64,000 nucleotides of DNA from Cololabis saira (GCF_033807715.1 NC_084590.1:34933505-34997504); one strand, 5' to 3'; counted from the stretch's first letter, positions 13,575 through 25,060 are shown. Notes: generated by a model from the letters alone, not told the origin. Made by a program: numbers and translations.

Positions 13575-13901
13575 TGTCACAGGTGGTGTTTGTTGAGGAC
13601 CCAAACGCAGGAGAGCAGGAGGCAGGAGGCAGGAGTTGCAAAAAAAACAGGATTTATTTAACAAAAACAAGAACCAAAAACGCTGCTGAGAAGGATCAAA
13701 ACTTGGACCAGGATCATGAACGACAAAACTGACGAGGAGAACATGGAGGGAGCAAACAGTACGGACCGACAGGGCGCAGGGAAAGACAAGACCAGATATA
13801 CATAGGGGATAACGAGACACAGGTGCGGACAATCAGGGCAGATGGGAAACAGGAGGGGCAGAACAGAAAACACAAACTGGGGGAAATGTCAAACCCTGAC
13901 A
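13575..13901 (-). mobile_element. Solo LTR, 327 bp, with 5-bp target duplication
   Basis: The segment starts with TG and ends with CA on both strands, and is flanked by an identical 5-bp duplication, ctaca, at 13570..13574 and 13902..13906. On the minus strand it carries an AATAAA (in gttaaataaatcct) about 100 bases from its end, as expected for an LTR polyadenylation signal, so minus is the likely orientation. No internal retrotransposon sequence is attached, so it is a solo LTR left by LTR-LTR recombination. The exact family (Ty3/gypsy-like) is inferred. Confidence 0.8.
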
Positions 13902-13906
13902 CTACA

Positions 13907-14045
13907 CATTACTGGAATAACAGGCATCACGGCAGATTAATACCATGCTATACCCTGGAGCCCCCAGTACAAGGGGCAAATGCCATATAGAAACATAACC
14001 CTGAGGTTAGGGAGGGCATAAAGAGGAAAACGTTCCTGTAATTTT
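13907..14045 (-). mobile_element. Probable continuation of the interrupted LINE tail
   Basis: Removing the solo LTR and one copy of its target duplication joins this segment to 13569. The text (ggagcccccagtacaagggg) looks repeat-like and I infer it belongs to the same element. No independent motif proves it. Confidence 0.35.
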
Positions 14046-14386
14046 CTACACAATTCAATGATGGCCAAATCAAGTATTTATGACATTATACATCATAGTT
14101 GGAATATTATGTTGATTAGTTGATAAAGACAACATGTGCACTATTGCCCATGATCCATGGCCTGTTACTGGGTGGTTGAGAGGTATAAATGAAAGGATTT
14201 CTGCTGTGTTTAAATATTTGGATGTCTTGGTTGGGTTAATGGGGTATCTCACTACGGCACCTCAAGTGAAGTGGTCTTCCCAACGCTCTGACAACACATT
14301 GGTATTTTGGGAGTTTGATGTTTCCTTATGGGGCAGGGGGTACATTGTCTCCAAAAATATTTAGTTATGTGATAAATGTCAACACT
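14046..14386. other. Stretch without recognisable gene
   Basis: Short frames only. It may include further eroded Tc1 sequence downstream of the next feature, but no motif is readable. Confidence 0.4.
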
Positions 14387-14467
14387 AATGTGAAATTTCC
14401 TGGTGTGCTTGGGGTCAGTGCTGTGTTGCACAATCCAGTTTCTGCCAAGCCGTAAGTGTCGAAGAGA
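14387..14467 (-). pseudogene. Tc1-like transposase fragment (second catalytic Asp region)
   Basis: The minus strand reads SLRHLRLGRNWIVQHSTDPK followed by HTRKF. This fits the Tc1 segment W-x-Q-x-D-N-D-P-K-H-T with two changes just before the DPKHT core. Sequence on either side has no readable transposase motif, so this is a short surviving patch of an old copy. Confidence 0.55.
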
Positions 14468-17215
14468 TTGTCTTGTAGCTGAAAAAGAAGGCAAAGCCAT
14501 GTAGTTTTGTTTCACATTTAACATTATAAGACCTGCAGACTCATGTAACTATTGGCTTCTGTGATCACAGCCTGAAGGTTGAATTGTAACTCCCAGGGAT
14601 GTGCACTCTTTGGAAGACTGGCAGCTGTCTGGAATGTCTTCCACTGGTAATCCTCAGAGGGTTAAATCAAGACAGCTGGACATCTTCTTGCTTCTTTAAG
14701 ACATTTCACATTTCATCCAGAAGACATTATCAGTTCAAACTGACCAGTGGGCAGTTTCAAACTTGTCAGCTAGATTGAGGATGCGTCCACCTGTTAGTCT
14801 GAACAGATGACGCCTCAATTTGAAGAAAAGGGCATCCAATTCCCAGTGTCTACACCAGTGTTTCCTAACCCTGGCACTCGAGTAACCATGCCCTGCTAAG
14901 TAATGGTCATTATTAGTATGTCATCAAGGTCTGCACAAGTCTGTTATTGGCACACTCATGTTTATCAGGGTGTGTTGAAGCAGGGAAACATTTAAAACAT
15001 GCACGACAGTATACTCGAGGAAGAAGCTTCTCACTGCAGTACTAGTAAAGATTGCATCTCTATGATCTTTACGGAAAGCACAATACTAACCAGCTGGGAA
15101 GACCTTTACTTTTGTAGATGTGCTCGTACTTGCAGATTCTCGATCAAAGTTTGTTTTTTTAATCTTACAGTTTCTGCATATTTTGCTTAACTTTTTGTAG
15201 ATAAATACTTGTACTGTGCAATATGGTATGTTGCTGTTGATCATTTGCAGTTTCTTTTAAAGCTGACTTTAAGCAGGAATGGGGATTGTCTTCTGATACA
15301 TCTAAAACCTTACAATCAAAAGGTCATTATCTGATTGATAGTAGCTACAGGCATATTTCAACTTATTTGTCCTTCACGTGTCCCTGACTGCTGCATCTGC
15401 TACATTGTGCTTAAGTGACAGAATATTCTAACATGAAAGAGAGAATTACTGATGTGCTTTAGACTATAAATGCTTAATCTGCTTTTGTCAACACGAAGTC
15501 CTCACATGTAAACTCTGATCCATTCTTTCCCATAGCAGAGGTTAGCATGTGTTGAAAAGATTAAAACTAGTTCAAAATGTCACCTGATTGTTGTGGTTCA
15601 AAGCAGTTGTTATATTCACTTAGGAGCTTACACTTCAGGGGCATTCATGTGTGAATACTAAGCAGTGAGAAGTGTGCAGTCACTGTCCAAATAGAAGAAA
15701 TGTGAAGAGACACACAGTCCTATTTACACCTGGGATTACTTGAGGCACCCCATGCTGAATCAGAATGTTTATGTTCTTCTGTAAAAAATGTAATTGACAA
15801 ATTAATCAATAAAAAAGTAGTAATGATTATTCATGTCCAATCACTCAAAAATGGAAAAAGAACTCTCCTAAAAATAAGATAAAATCCTAATATGTAGTCC
15901 AAATGATGTATATACGACATCTGAGTGAGTTGTTGGATACAGAGTGGATTATGGGCCCAATGTGAGTTGCCTGTAAATGTAAGGCTGAGCTGGTTCACGA
16001 TGGGGCCAATGTGAACAAACGACCTTCAAACACTTGAAAATATAATTCATACTCTAGGGGAGAGTTTTCAAGGCAGCATTGATTGAAGCTGTGGTAGAAA
16101 GGGTGACATGCTGAAACAAGCATCTTCTCATCCCAGAGCAGTAATTTTTCATTCTGATCTCTTTGCAAAAGGTTACTGCATTCACAAGCCTGGACACACC
16201 TGATTTACTCCGACTTAAAATTCTAATTAAACATCTTGACAAATGAAATCTCCCATCCCATCATCTAGTCAGTGCGTGTGTTAAGTTTCCATTTTTCTTG
16301 TTTTTTTTTTCTGTTAAAGACGTCATATTGATTTTTTAAAATGTAATCAGTAGCTTTGGCAGCGTTAGCAGTTAGTAAAGACAAATGTCAATGCTCTGCT
16401 TTAATACAGCCTTCGTTGTTTCGCTCCACAGAGAAGCCATAAACTTAAGTACTTTCTGCACAGAATTGTTATAATGATGCAGTTAAAGTTGTCAAATTAT
16501 GTCACTGTGGTTTAGAGTTATAGCATCTGTGGATCCCACAAATAAACCAGTGCCAGTTGCCAAATGCGTTCTAATGAATTTTGCTTAATTTCTCCCACAG
16601 TCAAGAGTTTTTTAAGACACTCAGCATTGTTCAAATGAAGAAGAGAATTACAGAGAAATAAACCACTAACAAGTATTCTGGAAGTAGGAAAAATATTTTT
16701 TAAGTCATTTGAGAGGAAACAATATTTTTCTGCTTCTAATGAAATAACATTTTAATGCAAAAGAGCAACAGAAATTGAATAATTTGTGCATTAAAATAGT
16801 GCAGAGTATGTATATATCAGATTATAATCTCATACAGTTGCTCTGAGGGAAAAAAATATTTACACTGTTTATATGCACACGATCTTTCATACTATAGCTC
16901 TGTTATACAAGTTCATTAAGGAAAATGGTTTGTTTCCAATATATTTCTTATTTGCTGAAGTCATTGTTATGAGAAATACATTGCAGTGTCACCACCATCA
17001 ATAAAAACATGCTTCAGGTGGCATTTACAGTTTGTAAACAAATTCCTTTTCTTGGGCTCAATGGACTGCTATGCATGAGCAGGGTAATTAAACTGGAATA
17101 TGTGGATAAATTAAATTAAGTGGCACTAATTGCTTCAATCATCAATCCACACTTTCTTCTTCCAAAAGCAGCGTGAAATTTCCATTAGCAGTGTCTGAGC
17201 CACCAAGTCTGTATT
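14468..17215. other. Long stretch without recognisable gene
   Basis: AT-rich, with no repeat family or exon-like segment recognised. The last few hundred bases (16.7-17.2 kb) are low in CpG and free of repeats. Confidence 0.4.
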
Positions 17216-17267
17216 TTAATTAGGGCCCGAGCACTTATGCCCCTTTTGCACTAGTATCACCTCAGCT

Positions 17268-17318
17268 CGGTTCTACCCGTTTTGCCCTTTTGCACTAGGG
17301 CTGAGACGGGTAGAGCCG
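17268..17318. repeat. Hairpin with duplicated terminal motif
   Basis: The 13-base arms cggttctacccgt (17268) and acgggtagagccg (17306) are complementary at 12 of 13 positions. The string ttttgcactag precedes each arm (near 17244 and 17289), so the hairpin looks like a repeated transposon terminus. Confidence 0.6.
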
Positions 17319-17760
17319 CTCCAAGCCGATACTTTTTTCTGTAACCATTCTGGCGAGGTTCTGACCGGGCTGAGCCGGGACTATTTCTGACGTCATCACC
17401 CTCCACGCCTCTGATTGGTCGGGGGCGGGGCCGTCAGACGTTTGAATCAGGAAGCGGGAGGTGCAATCCTTCGGCAGTTAATACGGCCCGAACCGTAATG
17501 TGCACCCAGGTGTGTTATACATCAAAATATACGTGTCCATCCTGCGACGATGCGCATTAATTTCAAAAGCGTTACCGTGGCGACGCTAGATGCCAAAAAA
17601 CGCGCCCCCCCCTTCATCTGATTGGTCCATATTTGATAGTTCCCCAAAAGTCACCAAATTTTGCATGCAAGGCAGGCCTGGCGATAAATTTGATATTTCA
17701 TGGTTTGTATTAATGGGCGTGGCAAAATGGCTCAACAGCGCCCCCTAGAAAACTTTTCTC

Positions 17761-18150
17761 TGCCATAACATTTGAATGGTTTGACATAAAGACTCGTGGG
17801 TGGTGTCATCTGACTCTGTATTGATTCCTTGACCTTCATTGGCCTGAATTAGCCCCGCCCCTTCTTCCGATTGGTTGTCCCGATTTTCTGCTATAACTTT
17901 TGCATGGTTTGACATAGAGAGTCGTGGGTGGTGTCATCAGACTCGGTTTTGAGTACTTGACCTTCATTGGTGCAAATTAGCCCCGCCCCTTCTTCTGATT
18001 GGTCGATATTTCATAGTTCCTATTTTCTGCCATAACTTTTGAATGGTTTGACATAAAGACTCGTGGGTGGTGTCATCTGACTTAGTTTTGAGTCCTTGAC
18101 CTTAATTGGTGCAAATTGCACACACGAGGGTCCGTTCATCGCTGCTTGCA
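17761..18150. repeat. Three tandem units of 128-139 bp
   Basis: Units begin at 17761, 17889 and 18028 with tgccataac/tgctataac, followed by ggtttgacataaagactcg and gtgggtggtgtcatctgact. The spacing is 128 and 139 bases. The units carry gccccgcccc and tgattggt motifs. Confidence 0.85.
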
Positions 18151-18344
18151 GCTTTAATTCTGATTGTTTTGCTTTCCTCTCTGTGCAGCTTTCATGGTGC
18201 CCTTCACGCGCTTCATCACATACATCTTATATTTCTACAAATGATCATCCCACTCTCAGAGATATCTAGTATCATGTGTGCTTTTGTTGCTGCTTTTTGG
18301 ATATATCAAGGATACATTTTATAACATTCACCCCTTTGTCGATC

Positions 18345-18475
18345 CATCTTCTTCCACTCATCCAACGTAAGGTCACAGCTGCAACAGGCTAAGTGGGGTT
18401 TTCTGCTGTTTTCAGATGTCCGTCTCCCCAGCAACCTTTTGTAGTTCCTCCAGTTTTATGTTGAAGGGTTAACAG
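18345..18475 (-). mobile_element. LINE 3' end fragment (tentative)
   Basis: The minus strand reads NIKLEELQKVAGETDI, then after a stop a segment ending in gatgagtggaagaagatgga. This resembles the extreme C-terminus and tail of fish RTE/L2-type LINEs. It may be the tail of the LINE at 18795..19330, since both are on the minus strand and in the right order. Confidence 0.4.
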
Positions 18476-18794
18476 ACCAGATGAGAAATGTACCGTTGAA
18501 AAAGGAAAGTACGCACTGTTTCAACTGTAACTTTTAATAGTTGTCATGTTTGGAAATCATACTCTGAATAGAAGCTTCAGTAAAATAACAGCAATATGCA
18601 GACACAAAAAAGAACAGACACTTTCTCCACACTAGTCAGAATAACTCGTTAAAAAAGTCTGTGCAGTCCAAAAGCACATTTAACACACATTATTGAAAGA
18701 TATACGGTATCCAAGCCTGTGCATTGCCATTGGGTCTCTTCATGTATTTAACAGACAAATAAGTACACATATAAAAATTATAACAGATCTTGTT

Positions 18795-19330
18795 TTTATT
18801 CCCTTTAGGAGTCACCATGGTGTATCAACTATTTCCATATTGCCTTGTCTTCTGCATTTTCCTCTCACGCACCTGCCAACTTCACACCCTCTTTCACCAC
18901 ATTCAGAAATCTGATCTTTCTCTTCCTCTCCTGCCTGGTAACTTCACCTCCAGCATCCTTCGTTCAATATTCTTCCTTTTTATGTGTCCAAAGCAACTCA
19001 ATCGAGCCACTCTGACTTTATCTCTGAGACATCTGACCTCAGCTGTTCCTCTGATGTGCTCGTTCTTAATCCTATCCATCCACAAAAAAAACTATCTCAC
19101 CATCTTGAATCCTGCCAGCTCCAGCTCTGCTGGTCTCAACACCATCGTGTAAATCTTTGCCTTTACTCTCACTGCGACTCTTCTATCACAGATAACTCCA
19201 GACACTCTTCTCCATCCACTGCACCCAGCCATCACATCATCCTTCAAATTTATTTCCATACTCACTGTTGCTCTGCACAGTTGAGCCCAAGCATTTAAAT
19301 CCCCACTCCTTCTTCACCTTGAATCAGAAT
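18795..19330 (-). pseudogene. RTE-like LINE reverse transcriptase, C-terminal remnant
   Basis: From 19330 downwards the minus strand shows FKCLGSTVQSNSEYGNKFEG, then after a frameshift SGVICDRRVAVRVKAKIYT, then MDRIKNEHIRGTAEVRCLRD, then ARLSCFGHIKRKN, MLEVKLPGRRGR and FLNVVKEGVKLAGA. These follow the order of the C-terminal part of fish RTE-clade LINE proteins. Stops, a frameshift and an A-run at 19083 break the frame. The catalytic RT part is missing, as usual for 5'-truncated LINE copies. Confidence 0.8.
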
Positions 19331-19539
19331 AAAAAAAAACACACATGATTGCTCTCTATCATTTTAACTGATTTACCCATTTGTTGTTGGGGTTCTTTTT
19401 CTTTTTCTTCTTCTTTTTCATCTATTTGCATCAAACAATTCACAACAAAAGTCTAATACAAAACAATTAAGTACAATCCAAATCACTCCAATTCTATTTT
19501 ACACTCCAGTCAGATTTGTCGTAATTCAGTTATATTCGT

Positions 19540-19650
19540 ATACTGGGGCGCTGAAAAGGCGAGGCAAAGGAGATGGATTCTAGGGGCCCATGATTGAGGG
19601 GGGGCCCAGAGTGGTTCCTAATGATGATGAAATGATAATACAGAAAAAAA
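19540..19650. mobile_element. hAT-like GC-rich terminal fragment (tentative)
   Basis: The string tctaggggcccatgattgag, followed by a G run and ggcccagagtgg, resembles the G-run/gggccc terminus of the element at 62641. Only this end-like patch is present. Confidence 0.3.
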
Positions 19651-19771
19651 TTGGATCACGTTATTCCGGCCAGATCCTCCCCACCCCATCTGGCGCCCCG
19701 GCTGGCCAGAGGGGGCATGTGTAGCCCAGGACTGTTGCATGTTTTTGTGAGGGTAGCTCACATTAGCTACC

Positions 19772-19830
19772 CAAGGGAACACGGGGAGAACATGCAAACT
19801 CCACACAGAAAGGCCCTTTCGCCAACCCCA
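19772..19830 (-). repeat. Fragment of a widespread fish interspersed repeat
   Basis: The string cggggagaacatgcaaactc is a hallmark of a tRNA-headed repeat found all over teleost genomes. It appears here in reverse orientation. Other parts of the same family lie at 21764..21837 and 54768..54907. Confidence 0.65.
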
Positions 19831-19983
19831 CCCAGGGTGTGGGTGGTGAAGTCATGGGGAAACTTAACACACCCTCAGCGCCCACAGCGTCCAGCGTCGG
19901 TGTTGGGCCACCGTCATGTGATCATGTGAACTCTGAACTCTTATGAATGTTTATGAACATTTGTGAATATGTGAAATTCGACT

Positions 19984-20332
19984 TTAAAAGGAGCTTGAGG
20001 CCGGATTGTGGCAAGATTTATGAAAAAAATCTGTATACATTTTAAGTTTTCTAGTAATAATGTCAGATGAAGCGTTCCAAACCCAAAAGAATGAGCCCTC
20101 TAGCGTATCTCTCCGTTGCCTTGAACAGGCTGTGTGCTGCAAAATATGCTGCAATTCGGTCCCGAATTTCCCGCGCTGGGCTGCGGATGTGACGTCACAT
20201 GACGCTGCATGCACGTTCTCCCCGTTCTCCCGTGCCGGCTTCGCTGTTGGCTGCAGTACCCCCGACGGCCGTCGTGGTGAAGGGTGGCGCTAGAGAGTCT
20301 CATTTCTTAAAAGGAGCCTCAAGCTCCTTTAA
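19984..20332. mobile_element. TTAA-flanked MITE, about 350 bp
   Basis: TTAA occurs at 19984..19987 and 20329..20332. Just inside are inverted repeats aaggagcttgaggc (left) and gcctcaagctcc (right). A second copy of the left motif near 20307 makes a subterminal palindrome around ctcaa. The interior is CpG-rich with no usable frame, so it depends on another element for transposition. Confidence 0.7.
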
Positions 20333-21763
20333 AGCTGGCTCAATCCTCAGTCTGAAATCAGCTTTGAATGCCTCCTAAAATGGCCGCTTTGTAAGGACTC
20401 CAAAGACCAGCGTGCCTTGGAGGTGTGAACAAAGGGCGGCGCCTAAAACGGCGTGCGTCCAGGAAACTGCGATCTGACGGCGGGCTTTGATGACGTCACG
20501 GGTCCCCGCGCTTGAAAGCGATGGGACCCCAAAAATGTCTCTCTTCACCTCATCACCTCTTCGCCTCTTCGCTCTTCAGCTCTTGGCTTCTTGCCAAAGG
20601 CCCATCGGGATCACGCTCCCGGCTCCTCCCTCCTACTAACCTATTCTCTGTTCTGAGTCCCTTTCGCCAGGAGGACCTCATCCTCCGGCCAGCATGCCCA
20701 TACCAGCCCAAGAGGCTTGATCCTCCTGGGTCCGTGAAGCCCGCGCCTCGGTGATGAAACGGGAGCCGCACTTTATTAATAGTGGACCGACCCGCGCGCC
20801 TTGAGGCCACGTGAGAGGCTCCGTGATCAGGAGAGATCGCCCCGGCTGTTGCACGCTGCACAACTGTCTTTCTATTTCAAAGTTAGGAGCAGGAGAGGGG
20901 CCGAGAGGCCGCTCGGTACCGGAGGATCCCCGGCAGGAGCGATCAACTGTGCCACCGCATGATAGAGCAGAACCGAGCCGAGGGCTCTCCCAACACCTGG
21001 AAAAGCTTGCAGACCCAAGGGAGGCGTGAGGCTGTGTTGTTGGGCAATTAGTCAGTTAATTTAGAGCGGTTTAGAGTTAAATTTGTGTTTAATGTTATTT
21101 TTACTTTTGCATATTATTGTGTAACGCCGGCAACTACCGGCAGCGCTGTTTGTTTATTTTTGTGGCGCCGTTTCGCCAGTTATTCGCGGTTTAAATACCG
21201 TGTCCGCCATCTTGGTCGGGCCCACGTGAGTTTTGAGACACGCAGATGATCGGAAGATTTGCATCACATGATTTATTGTTTTGATTTATCTCCTTTACGT
21301 AGTTAACGTGTTGTTGTTCTTTTTTTGTATAGTTAGTGTTTTGTGTTAATGTAGTAAGCCATCAGAATTTATCCGAAGTGTCGCTTTTTCATCTGCTTGA
21401 CATCTAATGTAAATTAATTCTGATTGATTTTAATGAGAGAAGTTGTTTGTGTTGTTTTGCACATGTTTTGTTACAATGGCTGGTTTGCCGGAGTCAGTGC
21501 CGAACTTGTAACCCCTTTAACTGTTATTCTGTAGAAATAATAGTAAAATGTACTATTCTGTAGAATAACCCATACTTTGACACTGATTCGGCTGTTAAAG
21601 TTATCATTTTCCTGGTTAAATCCAGGATGTGCCCCGTTTTGATTAAGTAATTTTGATGATTCAATTTGATAAATAATCTACTTTATTAATTATTAATAAT
21701 TGTTGAAGGACAATTATTAATAACTCTTGATAACTGAAACAGCGCCCCCTGCTGATGGCACAA
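20333..21763. other. GC/CpG-rich block grading into AT-rich DNA, unclassified
   Basis: From 20333 to about 21240 the sequence is strongly GC- and CpG-rich, with motifs such as tgatgacgtcacgggtcccc, cacgtg and gccgccatcttgg-like strings. It then turns AT-rich. Short frames on both strands (20512..20754 plus, 20811..21029 plus, 20553..20861 minus) have no recognisable domain. It could be the regulatory part of an unrecognised LTR element, or a CpG island with a non-coding first exon. I cannot decide. Confidence 0.3.
21690..21723. repeat. Perfect 14-bp AT-rich hairpin
   Basis: ttattaataattgt and acaattattaataa are exact reverse complements separated by the 6-base loop tgaagg. Confidence 0.9.
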
Positions 21764-21837
21764 CACCGGCGAGAATTGAACGCAGAACCTTCTTAGCTGT
21801 GAGACGGCTGCACTACCAGCTGCGCCACCGTGCCCCC
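21764..21837 (-). mobile_element. tRNA-derived SINE head
   Basis: Read on the minus strand the segment starts ggcacggtggcgcagctggt, contains an A-box-like TGGCGCAGCTGG and ends with a B-box-like GTTCAATTCTC about 40 bases later. These are the two internal pol III promoter boxes of tRNA-derived SINEs. It is not a functional tRNA, because no acceptor stem can be closed. Confidence 0.65.
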
Positions 21838-22985
21838 CAGAAATCGAATGTTAAGAATGTAGTTCAGTCATGCTACTGCTGAGGATGACAACTTAATGAA
21901 ACCCACCTGGCAATGACAGGGCAGCCTGAAACCCCCACCCACCACCACCACCTCCTCCTCCCTCTGATGAATCAAGTTGTCTCTTCTCTTCCACAGAGGA
22001 TAAAGTTAGCATTACTTGTGGCTCCTATCCCAATTTTTTCTTTAACTGGATAGGATAGAGTGAATTTTATATTACATAGATTTTTTTTTCTTTTCTCGTT
22101 ATCCTTGTCCAGTCATTTATCATTCGTTTGATATTGTTATTTCTCCTTATTTCATCCCTAAAATATAAATGAAATACTTGGCACTGGCGTCATGGTTCAG
22201 CAGCCCTGTGGATTGCAGCTGCAAGTCCGACGGCACATCCTGTCAGTTATCGCGGCAGACATTAATGCCCTGAATTTCAGAGTCTCAAACCTCGGCATGA
22301 ACAAATGAAAGAATATGTGATAAGAATGTCCTCCGAGAATGCTGGTAAACTCTTGAGTCCTGCTTCACTTACTGCTGTTTCAGTGAATTAAAAGTTAGCT
22401 GAAATGAGTAAAAAGAAAAACCAAAAAAAAAACTGTTTCTGAACTTCTCCTGCCAGTCAGCTTCAGTCTCAAGTTAAGAACTGACAAGGAGAATCAGCAA
22501 ATCATTAAGATGATTTATTAAGCCAGACTTCTAGTTTAACCCTCTATAATGTGACAATTTGCTGCTTGTCTTGGGCATTACCATGCACATTCATTATCTG
22601 CACGTTTTGGGCTGTGATACAAATTTTGAGGACACCAACTTATTAGAAAATAAATGAAAGATTAAGATCTAATTCTGGTAAGATTTATTTCTTTTCTTTT
22701 AATGAATCAATCATCATTTAAGGTCCGACACATTTCAGAAGCTATGGTGCTTCTTTTGCAGCCTTTATCATTGCCTGCATGTCAAGATTGCTTGAGAAAA
22801 GACACGTGGACTGTGGAGAAGAAAGTAAATCTGCGTTTAGCACTTAAGGCACCAAAATACTCCCTTTGGTTTTACGCTCACGTCAACACACAAGCAGTAA
22901 GATTCAGAGGAGAACACATTGGTTTCAGGCAAAATATCTCCCTGGGAGTTCAAAAGGGTAATGTGATGTAAATGTCTGGAAATGT
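21838..22985. other. Stretch without recognisable gene
   Basis: It contains a small C-rich run (21940-21960). Otherwise it has short chance frames only. Confidence 0.4.
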
Positions 22986-22997
22986 TAGTCATTGGAG

Positions 22998-23060
22998 GGT
23001 TTCAAAAGTTTGGGCACCCCTGGTCAGAATTTCAGTCACTGATGACGAATAAGAAAACAC
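22998..23060. mobile_element. Tc1/mariner-type terminal fragment (tentative)
   Basis: The string aaaagtttgggcacccctgg matches the terminal-repeat style of a fish Tc1/mariner family. No second terminus or transposase was found within 1 kb. Confidence 0.35.
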
Positions 23061-24439
23061 AAGATATACTTATCTGCAGAAGGTATTCAACCAAATTCTA
23101 ACTACAAGCTCCTCATATGGCGATGGAGGGGGTCCAAGCAGACTTGAAGCAACAGCAACCCCTTCAACAACCTCCCCCTCCATGGATGAAATCATACACA
23201 ATTTTGGCAGATATTGAAAGAATATGAAAAGGATGAATTAAGTCGACTTTCTTGACATCTGAACTTGTACGTCAGAAAGTATGGGCCACAGAGTTATTAA
23301 CGGTAGAGTAATCAATTTCTAAATGGCAACACATCTCTTGATATTTGAGAAAATCATCATGGTTTGAGGGGCAGGCTGTGCCAACTGTGTTTATTTCGAG
23401 CTTACAGACTCAGAAAAAACTTAGTTTTTTATACAGTGTACTCAAGAGATGTACAGCTAGCTTATGGTGAGATTTTCTCTGAATATAACAAAAGGTGCTC
23501 TGGGTTACAAATTGAGTAGAACTGTTCACCTTACCTTTTATTGCATATCAAGCTTTGAAAAGTCAGCCAATAGAGATGTGAACCACTGGCTACAACCAAA
23601 GCTTTGTATAAACATGCCAAATTTCGGATTTCTTGCTCAAGTTCATGACAAGTTCATGATCACTGTCAATACCAAGTGTCATCACATTTTGATTTCCATT
23701 AAAGGATCTTTGAATCGTGCCCACCAGTCAGATTGGTGTGTGTATTTTTGAAATGGATGCTGCAGTCAGAATTCTAGGCTGAGCTATTTTAGATTCAGTT
23801 CGGAAGCGGTGACAATTGTATGGTTTTTGAGTCAGGAGCTTAAGAGGAATCAGTAGAAAATTTGTAGCTAATATGGTTCTTAAGATATGAGTCAGATATC
23901 TCAGATCAAAAACGTGAGCATAGGCTTATGTGTGTATATTTAATGACTTTTGTTATTATGTATGAGCTTACTTTTATTTTATGTTTATCTTTTTTAGCAT
24001 CATATGGCAGAGAGAAATAATATTTGTATTCCTCCGTGGCAGAATTGAGTTTGACATTGATAAAAATGTAAACGCTTATTGTTGTGCTACCTGGAGGAAT
24101 ATAATTCTCACAAATCTTTATAGAGTTAGATAATGTAGCAGGTTTATTTCTATTCTTATAGGTATTAGGTGTTATAATCCTGATTTATTTTGTATATGTG
24201 TGAATAAAGCACACATGCACAATAAATACAGAACAAAGCAAGTCTATACTTCATAAACAATAAATAACTTTTGAATAAACTTGGATGTGTCATAACTACA
24301 TCTGCAAGTAGTTCACAGTGAAACTGGATGCAACAAGTTCATAAGGCTTTACAAACCTTAAATCTAAGGCCTGTGGACAGTAACTGTATATTCAAGATTC
24401 AGTTAAATAGTTGTTCCATCACGGGAGAAGAAGTGGAAG
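23061..24439. other. Stretch without recognisable gene
   Basis: Contains a 10-bp inverted pair (atggaggggg near 23123 and ccccctccat near 23174) and AT-rich DNA. No coding segment recognised. Confidence 0.4.
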
Positions 24440-24735
24440 TAGTGTAATCTCATCTACAGTCATCTGTTGGGGAAACGGCATCAGAGCCAGTAAAGAAACT
24501 GAATAAACTGATGAAGAAAGCGAGCTTTGTTCTGGAGCCTAGGGAGCTGCTTGTGTGAAGGAGGATACTTCCTAAAATGAAGAAGAGCATCGACAACCCT
24601 CAGCATCCTCTTCACAACATAGTGATTCAGCAACAGAGTCTCTTCAGTCAGACGCTTCTTCAGATCTGCAGCAACACAAACCGCTACAGGAGATACTTCC
24701 TGCCCACAAAAATAACCCTCTGTCATGAATCTTTA
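24440..24735 (+). pseudogene. LINE reverse transcriptase, C-terminal remnant
   Basis: The plus strand reads ASEPVKKLNKLMKKASFVLE, then after a stop SIDNPQHPLHN, then QQQSLFSQTLLQICSNTNRY with RRYFLPTKITL following. This is the conserved C-terminal stretch of fish L2/Rex1-like LINEs, with the DNPxHPLH and RYRRSFLP-type motifs in the usual order. Stops break the frame. It is followed by gttaataaagtctttgagta at 24785, a LINE-type 3' tail, so the copy is 5'-truncated with its 3' end present to about 24820. Confidence 0.75.
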
Positions 24736-24932
24736 AAGAGACTTATATCATGAAAACTACTGCATTAATTCATTTCCCTCCAAGGGTTAATAAAGTCTTT
24801 GAGTATTTGAATTTGACATTAATTTGAGTTAGAATCTGCTTCTTCATCCACCTGCCTTAAATATTTTAAGCAAAGTGTTAGTTTAATCAATTAAAGTCCT
24901 CACGCACAAACATCTGGAATAGGGTCAGCTCT

Positions 24933-24994
24933 GGATGGATGGATGGATGGATGGATGGATGGATGGATGGATGGATGGATGGATGGATGGATGG

Positions 24995-25030
<36 letters not shown>

Positions 25031-25060
25031 ATGGATGGATGGATGGATGGATGGATGGAT
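24933..25060. repeat. (GGAT)n microsatellite
   Basis: 32 tetranucleotide units with one GGAC interruption near 25001. The long open frames across it (Met-Asp-Gly-Trp repeats) are artefacts of the repeat. Confidence 0.98.

Larger units (their letters stand above)
17216..18157. mobile_element. TTAA-flanked non-autonomous element with tandem core
   Basis: TTAA occurs at both ends (17216..17219 and 18154..18157). Just inside are agggcccgagcac on the left and gctgcttgcagct on the right, the two ends of an element type frequent in fish genomes. It contains no coding sequence. The core has three tandem units (listed separately). Its first quarter (about 17235-17485) looks like a second, nested repeat, because ggcccga occurs on both sides of it. 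TTAA targets suggest a piggyBac- or Kolobok-type enzyme, but this is inference. Confidence 0.6.

Noticed and set aside
21764..21837. Functional tRNA gene
   Set aside because: A- and B-box-like strings are present, but the cloverleaf stems do not close and the context matches a SINE-type repeat.
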